This document shows, piece by piece, positions 18,508-26,321 of a stretch of DNA of 64,000 nucleotides. Each line of letters begins with the position of its first letter. The first letter of the stretch is position 1. Position numbers and translations under genes: made by a program. The notes under the pieces were generated by a model. The model was given only the letters and a program-made list of their open reading frames with translations, had not been told where the DNA came from and made no database searches. This DNA comes from JAJRZL01 sp964557855 (lineage in GTDB: Bacteria > Zixibacteria > MSB-5A5 > GN15 > FEB-12): NCBI GenBank assembly GCA_964557855.1, contig CAZLBP010000020.1, forward strand, positions 1 through 64,000. Reading direction: 5' to 3'.

Positions 18508-18731
18508 GCGATCTGGGATCGCGGGTAGAGAGTCAGGACCGCGAGGGTCCTGACCTGCCGCTTCTACATACCAACGATTTGCGTGTCGGGTCACAATCCC
18601 GTTGGCTCGGGTTCAGGACCCGACACAACAGCACATGGTGTTTTTCAACAGGCCCCAAGGTCCGGGTCAGGATTTGGGAGTCTGGGGAAAGCGTCAGGTC
18701 ACACCCCGCCAGGGGCGGAGCAAGACCTGAC
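18508..18731. repeat. Three dispersed hairpin elements in a row
   Basis: 18508-18554 is a family B two-hairpin element (CGATC tgg GATCG, then GTCAGGACC/GGTCCTGAC). 18584-18625 is a family A element with outer stem TGTCGGGTC/GACCCGACA, linker ACAA and inner CCCG/CGGG. 18693-18731 is a family A element with outer stem GTCAGGTC/GACCTGAC, linker ACAC and inner CCCGCC/GGCGG. The two A copies differ in the outer stem in a base-paired way. No coding content. Confidence 0.82.
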
Positions 18732-18775
18732 GCAACTCAGAAGCCCGGACTAGGGTCCGGGGCATGTGATTCAGT

Positions 18776-20146
18776 CTAAGACTCTTCTGTCTTGGCTACT
18801 ATCAGGTCGGAGCGGGACGGGTGGAGCTTCTCGAAGTCTTCCGACGAGATCACGTAGTACCAGTCGGAGTAGTGCTCGTTCAACTCCTGGCTGCGCTCAC
18901 GGCCGCGCTCCACTTTGCGCTTCCAGGTCTCGTACGCCGAGTGCAGGTTCTTGTTCTCCCGATCGGCCTCGGTCAATAAGCTGTCCGGCTTTTTGAGGAA
19001 TTCCTCGTCCGATGGCCTGGGCGGCTCGGGAAATCGAGATTCATCGAATTCCGTTGTCACGAAGAGATAGCGGTTCTCACCACCCTCTTGTTGGCCATCC
19101 GCCTCGTCGCCGGTGATGCCTGCAGTCAGAGCCAGCCCGGAACCGTAAACGACTTCGCCGAAGCGGAGCGTATATTTGACGCCGTTGCTTGCATATGCAA
19201 TCAGCTCGCCCTCGTTGGACATAAGCTGACCGTCGCGGGTAAAGAAAAAGCCTTTGCTCTGCAACGACATCAAGTCGGATTGGGACACCTGAGCCGATGC
19301 TTCATCCTGTTTCAAGCTCTGCGACAGGCCTTCCGGTTTGGGACGGACGCCGACTATGGTCAAGCTGTCGAGCGTGGTGAGCAGTTCGTTGACGGCCGCG
19401 GTATCCAGCATTCTGCCGGAAGACACAGCCGGCGACTGCCATTTGCCGTCTTCTTTGTTCAGTTCCAGGCTGCCGCGACGCTCTACGGAGCGGGTGCGCT
19501 CGTTTATGGAATAGTCGTTGATGACGACTTGCTCGAGGCCGGCCTTGGTTACTTCAAGTAAATCGGTGTTGATCCAGTCCTCGAAGCGGGTGGAGAGTTC
19601 GAGGTCAACCCGGGCGGCATAGACGCGCTTCTGGTCGGGGACGCGGACGAAACGAATGTTCTCCCGGCCTTCGACCTCGTTGCCTATGATGAAATCGGCC
19701 AGCACGTTGCCGCCGCTGCTCTTAATAGTTACGCGTCTGCCGCGTCCGGCCAAACCGGCGCTTTCTTCGAGAGGATCGATGACGCCGAAAGCTTCATGAT
19801 CGGAGACGTTGTCGGAGCGGTAGTCATCCTTTCTGATCTGGATGACACCGGCCGCAGTCTGAGCCAGTTGATCCCTGGCGTCGGCGGGATAATTGTGGTG
19901 GGAGGGAATAGTCCAGCGCCCGTTTTCGAACGTAACTTTGAACGGACGGGGCGAGCCGGTGGTTTCGTCGTATTCGATAACTTCCAAGGTCGTCGCCTCA
20001 TTCGGATCAGTGAACTCAGGAAAGAACGGTTCCCCCTGGTCCAGGAACGACTCGGGGGTGATCCGTTTGGGCGAGAAGATAAAGGCCAGTAGAACCAAGG
20101 CTACAGCGACACCGGCAAATACAAGGGTTTTCTTCGTTTCTTCCAT
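18776..20146 (-). CDS. DUF4340 membrane-anchored protein of the Gld-like operon
   Basis: 456 residues with one N-terminal membrane helix (TLVFAGVAVALVLLAFIF, residues 7-24), the rest predicted periplasmic. The repeated beta-sheet modules match DUF4340 (PFKVTFENGRWTIPSHHNYP; RVYAARVDLELSTRFEDWIN; LEQVVINDYSINE). Members are encoded next to ABC-2/GldG-type transporters, exactly as here: its start at 20146 is 3 bp after the stop of the fused permease and carries an AGGAG site. It probably works with that transporter at the periplasmic face; the biochemical function is unknown. Confidence 0.85.
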   Translation of the reverse strand: MEETKKTLVFAGVAVALVLLAFIFSPKRITPESFLDQGEPFFPEFTDPNEATTLEVIEYDETTGSPRPFKVTFENGRWTIPSHHNYPADARDQLAQTAAGVIQIRKDDYRSDNVSDHEAFGVIDPLEESAGLAGRGRRVTIKSSGGNVLADFIIGNEVEGRENIRFVRVPDQKRVYAARVDLELSTRFEDWINTDLLEVTKAGLEQVVINDYSINERTRSVERRGSLELNKEDGKWQSPAVSSGRMLDTAAVNELLTTLDSLTIVGVRPKPEGLSQSLKQDEASAQVSQSDLMSLQSKGFFFTRDGQLMSNEGELIAYASNGVKYTLRFGEVVYGSGLALTAGITGDEADGQQEGGENRYLFVTTEFDESRFPEPPRPSDEEFLKKPDSLLTEADRENKNLHSAYETWKRKVERGRERSQELNEHYSDWYYVISSEDFEKLHPSRSDLIVAKTEES

Positions 20147-20149
20147 AGC

Positions 20150-22831
20150 TTAACTCCTTAATCTCCGTTCAGCGGCGGCGCCTTCCTGTTCTCTTCGGCG
20201 ACGTCTGACAAAGACGCCGATACCGACCACCAATACGGGGATCGGCGGCAGCAGGACAGCCAGGGTGCGGATGCGAGTCTGGATGCCGCGAATGGCCGCC
20301 TGGGTTTCTTCCTCACTGCGAGCGATCTGAGCCTCTTTCCTGGCCTCGATATTGGCCTTGAGGACCTCAAACCGACGATTCTCGACTTCCTGAAGGTTTT
20401 GAGCCATGATCTGTTTGGTCTGCTGATCGAGGTCGGCGCGACTGCGCACCTGGTTGACCTTTTCGGTCAGCCGCTGCTGGGCTTCGGCCAGAGCGGCCTG
20501 CGCTTCCTGCTCCGCCTCCTTCTCGCGCGCGATGCGCCGCTCGATGAATTCGTGCGTTTGCGCTTCCACAGTCTCCAGGGTACGGTGGGTCACTCGCTTT
20601 TTGCGCAGGTTGACGAACGATTCGTCGCCCACGAGAATGTCCATACAGTTGAGGAAGAACGGTATGTTATCGAAATTGAGTCCTTCCAGGCCCTGGTTGC
20701 GGATCTGGAAGAACTGGTCGGAAATAAAGTCGATATCAGCGATGACGATGGCGTCAACTTTTTTTGTATCGCCGGCCGCCAGGGTGTCCTCGAGGGCAGG
20801 GGCCGCCTCGCTACCCATGACCTGCGCTCCGAGGATGTAGGTCTCGCTGCTGGGTGTCCGGCGGACGTTGCGGTTGAGGCTAAAACCGAACAGGAAACCG
20901 CGTTGGACGAGTGACTGAAACTGATGAATGCCCGACATGCGGCCGCAACGAATCAGCGGCTGGAACTCGAACGGGCTGTCGATTGCCTTGAAAATGTAGC
21001 CGGGATAGAGCAGAACCATCTCCTGCAGACCGGCGCTCGCCTGATGCATGTCGTTGAAGGCCTCGGTGGTTTCATTGCCGTGTCCGACGAAGATAATTTC
21101 CGGCTGAAGCTGCATGAGGTCCGGATGCGGGTTGTAGACGTCCCAGGCTATCTGCTGTGAGTTCCAGTTGACGCCGATATTCGACATGAGTTTCTGGATG
21201 TCTCCCTTTTCCGGGGGCTGGGGCTGGTTCTGGTTCATGAACGGATTGCGGCTGGCGCCCGCCGGCAGGGCGGGAGACAGGCTGATATTGAAGGTGGGCA
21301 GGGGGTCAACGAGAAGCAACGTGGGGTTGCCTGCCAGGATGTACCTTTCAAGGTTGTCCATTTGATCCTGCGGCAACGAAGACGGCAGCACCACGAGCAG
21401 GCCGTCGATATCCTCGGTTATCGGCTGGGCGGCCGATACCTGGACGACTTCGTACTGCTTCTTCAATTCATCGACCACGGGCCAGGAGGGGTTACGGTTC
21501 ATCGTAGCGAAGTCAAAACCGCCGAAAACCTTGGCTTCGGTTTCCAGAACACCGATTCGTTTGCGGTCCGTTCCGGCTACAACCCGGATGGAGCGGACCA
21601 GCTCGTATTCGATAGGCAAGCCCCGGTCAAAGAAGGGGATGACCTCTTCCTCTGCCCCGCAGGTGAAGGCGAGCCCCATGAAGATGTCGTCGGTACTGGT
21701 GCGAGCGCTTTCGGTCGTCAGGGCGGTCCGGGGGACAATGCCGAACTTCTCCCGGGCATCGCGGGCTTCCTGCGTGAACGGTTCCGTATCGTAGTAGATG
21801 ACCTTGAGCTTGTCCCCTCCGACGGCATCCAGTTCGCGCAGTTTGTCAAGCAGACTTTCGCGTGTTTCGACATAGGCTCGCGGGACTTCGGGTGAGATGT
21901 ACGCCTGCACGAAGACCGGGCGATCATCCGACAGCTCGTCGACCATCCGCCCCGTCTCGTTCGAAAGGGAATGCAGCTGCTCGGCGGTCACATCGACGCG
22001 CACGCGCTCGCTGCCGAACAGAGAATTGAAGGCTATAACGCCGACTACGAGCGCCACGCCGCGTACCACCTGGTGGATCCAGAAACGATAGCCGCCCGCC
22101 TCCACCGGCCAGTGACGGCGACCGATCAGCACCGTGTTCAAATAGAGCATGACGGCAATGATTGACACGAAATACAGCAGGGCCTCGAAACTGATGACCC
22201 CTCCGGCGAAATCGTCGAAATAGCCGAATACTCCGAGGGGGGCCAAAGCATCCTGAAGTGTCTCACTGAGTACCCAGGTCGGAGAATTGACGAAGACGAA
22301 GAAGGAACAGAATACGGCTCCCAGGATGAAGGCCACGGTGCTGTTGGTCGTCAGCAGCGAGGCCAGCATACCGATCGACAGCATGGCAGCGCCGATGAAC
22401 CAGAAGCCGACGTAGTTGGCAAACATCAGGCCGATATCGGGACTGCCCAGCAGGGCCAGGACAACAACATGACTGAGCGATAAAATCAACGAAACCGTGT
22501 AAATGCCGAAAACGGCGAAGTATTTGCCGGTGACGACTTCCAGATCGGTGGCAGGCAAGGTCAGAAGCAACTCATCCGTACCTTTCTGGCGTTCCTCGGC
22601 CCAGACACCCATGGTCAAGGCGGGGACGAAAAAAAGGAGCAGAAAGGGAAAGAGCATGTTAAGTTGATCGAGATTGGCGAGGTTGTTGGCGAAGAACCGC
22701 TCCTGCCAGAACGCCGCCGCCGCACTGAGGAATATGAACAGCGTGATAAAGACGTATCCCGTAGGGCTGCTGAAGTACGACAGGAGATTGCGGCGCGCTA
22801 TGGCGAATATGATTTGTCTATTGAATCTCAT
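20150..22831 (-). CDS. ABC-2 permease fused to a GldG-like auxiliary domain
   Basis: Start MRFNRQIIF at 22831 (GGAGGAACA site), 893 residues. Residues 1-235 form a GldF-like ABC-2 permease with six membrane helices (LLSYFSSPTGYVFITLFIFL; MGVWAEERQKGTDELLLTLP). After a further helix near 255, residues 270-600 are the GldG/ABC-transporter auxiliary domain (VRVDVTAEQLHSLSNETGRM; GLAFTCGAEEEVIPFFDRGLP). A long coiled coil follows (about 735-825, Glu/Gln/Ala-rich), then one last helix (AVLLPPIPVLVVGIGVFV) and a basic tail. In many genomes gldF and gldG are separate; here they form one chain. It overlaps the ATPase gene by 14 bp. The exported substrate is unknown; gliding is not implied. Confidence 0.9.
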   Translation of the reverse strand: MRFNRQIIFAIARRNLLSYFSSPTGYVFITLFIFLSAAAAFWQERFFANNLANLDQLNMLFPFLLLFFVPALTMGVWAEERQKGTDELLLTLPATDLEVVTGKYFAVFGIYTVSLILSLSHVVVLALLGSPDIGLMFANYVGFWFIGAAMLSIGMLASLLTTNSTVAFILGAVFCSFFVFVNSPTWVLSETLQDALAPLGVFGYFDDFAGGVISFEALLYFVSIIAVMLYLNTVLIGRRHWPVEAGGYRFWIHQVVRGVALVVGVIAFNSLFGSERVRVDVTAEQLHSLSNETGRMVDELSDDRPVFVQAYISPEVPRAYVETRESLLDKLRELDAVGGDKLKVIYYDTEPFTQEARDAREKFGIVPRTALTTESARTSTDDIFMGLAFTCGAEEEVIPFFDRGLPIEYELVRSIRVVAGTDRKRIGVLETEAKVFGGFDFATMNRNPSWPVVDELKKQYEVVQVSAAQPITEDIDGLLVVLPSSLPQDQMDNLERYILAGNPTLLLVDPLPTFNISLSPALPAGASRNPFMNQNQPQPPEKGDIQKLMSNIGVNWNSQQIAWDVYNPHPDLMQLQPEIIFVGHGNETTEAFNDMHQASAGLQEMVLLYPGYIFKAIDSPFEFQPLIRCGRMSGIHQFQSLVQRGFLFGFSLNRNVRRTPSSETYILGAQVMGSEAAPALEDTLAAGDTKKVDAIVIADIDFISDQFFQIRNQGLEGLNFDNIPFFLNCMDILVGDESFVNLRKKRVTHRTLETVEAQTHEFIERRIAREKEAEQEAQAALAEAQQRLTEKVNQVRSRADLDQQTKQIMAQNLQEVENRRFEVLKANIEARKEAQIARSEEETQAAIRGIQTRIRTLAVLLPPIPVLVVGIGVFVRRRRREQEGAAAERRLRS

Positions 22832-23600
22832 CTTGCTGTTCCTCCGCAGATACGGCAGCAACCATGCGGCCGTAATCCGTCATTTTGTAGAAACTCTCCT
22901 CCATGGAGCCGGCCTGAGCCAGTTCATCTGGAGAACCGTCAAACAGCAGCCGGCCTTTGTGAACCAGGAGAACTCGTTGTGCCACAGCCTCGACTTCCTG
23001 TAAAATGTGCGTCGAAAGAAGGATCGTTTTGGTTTCGGCCAGCCGGGTGATGTTGGCGCGGAAGTCCCGAATCTGGTTCGGGTCCAGCCCGGCGGTGGGC
23101 TCGTCCATAATGAGTACCTCCGGATCATGCAGAAGCGCCTGAGCGAGACCGACGCGCTGCCGATAGCCGCGGGAGAGCTTGCCGATGGGCTTTTCAAGTA
23201 CCATGTGCAGTGAGCAGACATCACAGACTTCGTCGATGCGGCGCTTCAGTTGGCTGTTTTGCAGCCTTCGTACCCCCCCCAGGAAGCGCAACATTTCCAG
23301 GGGCGTCATGTTGTCGTACAGCGGTCCGTTCTCCGGCAGATAGCCTAACCGCCGGGAGGCGTCCAGTCTGTCTTCACCGCTGACATTGAGACCGGCGATA
23401 AAGGCGCTGCCGCGACTGGGAGCCAGAAAGCCGCTCAGGATTTTCATGGCGGTTGACTTTCCCGCCCCGTTTGGTCCCAGGAAGGCTACCAGTTGTCCCC
23501 TGGGGATGGAGAATGAGATATCCTCAATAGCTACGAAGGACCCATAGTATTTGGTCAATCCTCGGGCTTCAATCATGGATCCGTTGGCATCGTTCGTCAT
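22818..23600 (-). CDS. ABC transporter ATPase, GldA-like
   Basis: A 260-residue cytosolic ATPase that energises the fused permease encoded next. Walker A GPNGAGKS (residues 42-49), signature LSRGYRQRVGLAQ, Walker B VLIMDEPTAGLDP, H-loop STHILQEVE. The C-terminal part beyond residue 215 is short, as in the ABC-2/Gld/Nos group. The start at 23600 has GAGG about 8 bp upstream; an inner ATG at 23576 (MIEARGL) would also leave the domain complete. First gene of the three-gene operon. Confidence 0.92.
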   Translation of the reverse strand: MTNDANGSMIEARGLTKYYGSFVAIEDISFSIPRGQLVAFLGPNGAGKSTAMKILSGFLAPSRGSAFIAGLNVSGEDRLDASRRLGYLPENGPLYDNMTPLEMLRFLGGVRRLQNSQLKRRIDEVCDVCSLHMVLEKPIGKLSRGYRQRVGLAQALLHDPEVLIMDEPTAGLDPNQIRDFRANITRLAETKTILLSTHILQEVEAVAQRVLLVHKGRLLFDGSPDELAQAGSMEESFYKMTDYGRMVAAVSAEEQQDEIQ

Positions 23601-24165
23601 TGGTTTACCTCATCTGGTTACTGTTGAATAAGTTAACAGTTCTTAGTCTCGTCACCGTTTCGTGCCTCTCTTGTGAAATAGCTCCAATAATAGCTGACAA
23701 CGTGCACTCTGTCAAGTAGCTTGGCTACGACGCTCCAGTTTCTGTGGCTGTGATCTGCGACCGCGGGCGCCGAGTCCGGACCGGGAAGGTCCTGACCTTC
23801 GTGCACATCCGGAAGCCTTACGACTTCAAGACAGTTATATAATGTAGAGCCGATTTGGTTCCGATCTGAGGACGCGATTTGCGATCGCGGGCGGGGAGTC
23901 AGGAGCGCGAAGGTCTTGACCCAGCTACGGGCTCTGTAGGGCCTCGTTCTGCGATCGCAGGCGTTGGCCGTTTTCCCAGCTCGCTCAGTTCTTGTCACCC
24001 CTGCAAAGGCCGGTGTCCAGGATTTCACTTTTAAAGTCAAACGCACCAGGTTGAGGTACGACAGGTGCGCAGCGGAGTTCCGCAAAACGGAACTCTGGAT
24101 TCCCGCTTTCGCGGGAATGACAAATAAGGGCGGCAATGGCAAGAATAAGGCGGGGATGACTGTGG
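23601..24165. repeat. Repeat island between the ABC operon and asnS
   Basis: No real gene. Family B elements occur at about 23751-23796 (GTCCGGACC/GGTCCTGAC) and 23871-23920 (GCGATC/GATCGC with GTCAGGAGC/GGTCTTGAC), and a half copy at about 23948-23962. Two oppositely oriented family D repeats follow: 23994-24020 (GTCACCCCTGCAAAGGCCGG) and 24095-24122 (CTGGATTCCCGC/GCGGGAATGACA). A small hairpin GGAGTTCCG/CGGAACTC lies between them. An open frame across this stretch on minus reads VIPAKAGIQ and WTPAFAGVT, the usual translation artefact of this repeat. Confidence 0.85.
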
Positions 24166-25569
24166 TCAGAACTTCGCCCACCGCGGAACGCGGGGGAACG
24201 GGAGGACATCACGGATGTTGGCTACGCCCGTGATGTACATCAAAGCCCGATCAAAGCCGAGCCCGAACCCGGCGTGAGGCATGGTGCCGTACCTGCGGAT
24301 GTCGAAGTACCATTGGTAGGGGCCGAAGTCGGTGAGGCCTTTACGGCGCATGTGCTCCTGTAACACGTCGAGGCGTTCCTCGCGCTGCGAGCCACCGATG
24401 ATCTCACCGACGCGCGGGACTAATACATCCATGGCGCGGACCGTCTTCCAGTCATCATTGACGCGCATGTAGAAGGCTTTGATGTCGAGCGGGTAGTCGT
24501 ACACTATCACCGGTTTCTTGAACACCTGCTCGGTGAGGTAGCGTTCATGCTCGCTCTGCAGGTCGACTCCCCATTCGGTGGGAAATTCAAACGGCTTGTT
24601 CGCCTTCTGCAGCAGGTCAACAGCTTCGGTATAGGTGATACGCTCGAATTCGGCTTTGACAATGTCACTCAGCGTGTTGACGAGGTCATGATCTTTGGCA
24701 ATCCACTTGTTGAAGAAGTCCATATCCTCGGGGCATTGTTCGAGGGCGTAATTGAACAGGTACTTGAGGAAATCCTCGGCCAGATCCATGTTGTCTTCGA
24801 GCTCGGCCCAGGCCATTTCCGGTTCGATCATCCAGAATTCGGAGGCGTGACGCGAGGTGTTGGAATTCTCGGCACGGAAGATGGGGCCGAACGTGTAGAT
24901 GTCGCCGAGGGCGGTGGCGAGAAGCTCGCCCTCCATCTGACCCGAGACGGTCAGGTAGGCCTCGGAGGCAAAGAAGTCCCTGTTCCAGTCGATCTCGCCG
25001 TCGGCTTGGGGGACCTTGTCCAGATCAAACGCCGTTACTCGAAACATCTCACCGGCGCCCTCACAATCCGAGGCGGTGATGATCGGGGTGTGGATATAGT
25101 AAAAGCCGCGCTCCTGGTAGTAGGTGTGAATGGCGTAGGCCAGTTTGGAGCGCATGCGGTTGACGGCGCCGAAGGTGTTGGTGCGGGGGCGCAGGTGGGC
25201 GATTTCGCGGAGGAACTCGAAGTTGTGGCGCTTTTTCTGGAGCGGATAGGTGGAGTCAGCCTCACCGACCAGATCCAGGGAATCGACCGTGATTTCGTAC
25301 TTCTGGCCTTTGCCCTGGGATTCAACCAGCTTGCCGCGGATACGCACGGCGGCGCCGGTCAGGATTTTGTCCATGGCCGGGAATTTCTCCGGGTTGTCCA
25401 CTACGCCCTGGATGTTCTGCATACAGGAGCCGTCGTTGATCTCGACAAAAGCGACGCCCTTGCCCTTGCGGACGGTGCGCACCAGCCCCAGGATAGTGAC
25501 CGGGGTGTCGAGGGGGACCTTGTCGTCTGTTAGAATCTGCTTGACTTTCGTTCTGACCTTGTAATCCAT
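24166..25569 (-). CDS. asnS: Asparagine--tRNA ligase
   Basis: Class IIb aminoacyl-tRNA synthetase charging tRNA-Asn; cytosolic, 467 residues, normal length. The N-terminal OB-fold anticodon-binding domain covers residues 10-110 (VTILGLVRTVRKGKGVAFVE). Class II motif 2 is FRAENSNTSRHASEFWMIEP and motif 3 is GFGLGFDRALMYITG, with the usual end LPFPRVPRWAKF. The region with HASEFWMIEPEMAWAEL distinguishes it from AspRS. The start at 25569 (MDYKVR) has GGAGAA upstream; a longer frame 51 bp upstream lacks a site. Confidence 0.95.
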   Translation of the reverse strand: MDYKVRTKVKQILTDDKVPLDTPVTILGLVRTVRKGKGVAFVEINDGSCMQNIQGVVDNPEKFPAMDKILTGAAVRIRGKLVESQGKGQKYEITVDSLDLVGEADSTYPLQKKRHNFEFLREIAHLRPRTNTFGAVNRMRSKLAYAIHTYYQERGFYYIHTPIITASDCEGAGEMFRVTAFDLDKVPQADGEIDWNRDFFASEAYLTVSGQMEGELLATALGDIYTFGPIFRAENSNTSRHASEFWMIEPEMAWAELEDNMDLAEDFLKYLFNYALEQCPEDMDFFNKWIAKDHDLVNTLSDIVKAEFERITYTEAVDLLQKANKPFEFPTEWGVDLQSEHERYLTEQVFKKPVIVYDYPLDIKAFYMRVNDDWKTVRAMDVLVPRVGEIIGGSQREERLDVLQEHMRRKGLTDFGPYQWYFDIRRYGTMPHAGFGLGFDRALMYITGVANIRDVLPFPRVPRWAKF

Positions 25570-25704
25570 CGCCAATTCTCCGGATGCTGCAATTGTTTGG
25601 GCCCGAACCGTTCGGGGCAAAGCGCAATAAAACAGGAAAAGGTGATTTTGGCAAGGTGTAAGGACGCGGCATTGGAATCGGCGCTCCAGGGAATTCGGGC
25701 CGGT

Positions 25705-25748
25705 GGCAGGTCACACCTCGCCTTTGGCGGAGCCGGACCTGCCGCAGC
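25705..25748. repeat. Family A hairpin element
   Basis: Outer stem GGCAGGTC (25705-25712) and GACCTGCC (25736-25743), linker ACAC, inner stem CTCGCC-ttt-GGCGGAG, followed by GCAGCAAC. It lies in the 750-bp gene-poor stretch between asnS and the next secreted protein. Confidence 0.85.
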
Positions 25749-25916
25749 AACACTGTGGAACGGTCCCTTAACACTCGGCGATTTATTTGCAGGAAAATCG
25801 AAAAAAAACCGACCGCTAAACCCAATTCCGGAACTTGTGGTATAGATGGAATGTAAAACGGCTGAGAGTTAAGAAGATTTGCTTCTCCACGAGAGATATC
25901 GTTCCCAACGAATTAG

Positions 25917-25947
25917 AACCCGGCGTCGTTTGACGAGGCCGGGTTTT
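25917..25947 (+). terminator. Orphan terminator-like hairpin
   Basis: AACCCGGC pairs with GCCGGGTT, with an inner TCGT-ttg-ACGA stem and a TTTTCATTTG tail. No coding frame ends before it on plus, so it may end a small non-coding RNA or an antisense transcript. The rest of 25749-26321 shows no gene. Confidence 0.6.
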
Positions 25948-26321
25948 CATTTGTTGTCAGGCGTCCGCCCCAGCCCGTGAGCATGAGAAATGCCGTTGTC
26001 ATCGGAGCTTTTGGGACAACCCCGAGTCGCCCGACGGCATACTTCTGGATTGAGCGGCCAAACGATACACGGCATGAGTTTGGCTATGGCGGACACCGCA
26101 GCGGTCCGAGAGACATCCCACCTGTGTCAGAATACTCTCCAGCGACCGATCGTGGAGTGAAAAGTAGCCTAAAAGAAATGGTTGACAATCGAATTACTCC
26201 TGATTATCTTATAGCTGTGTTCCAGGAGAGATAACTAGTTACCAGCCTGTCATATTGGCTCACTGGAGTCAGATCGTGGGTGATCCAAGTATCAAGCAAT
26301 ATGGTCAAATGGAGGAGTGGT

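Noticed and set aside
18508..18731. CRISPR array
   Set aside because: The repeats here are hairpins of differing sequence and spacing, with no regular spacers and no cas genes nearby.
23633..24181. A 182-codon open frame on minus between the ABC operon and asnS
   Set aside because: It translates as VIPAKAGIQ and WTPAFAGVT, the known artefact of reading through the GGATTCCCGC-type repeat; no ribosome binding site or domain.
25977..26234. An 85-codon plus-strand frame between asnS and the next gene
   Set aside because: GTG start without ribosome binding site, no family resemblance, and composition of non-coding DNA.
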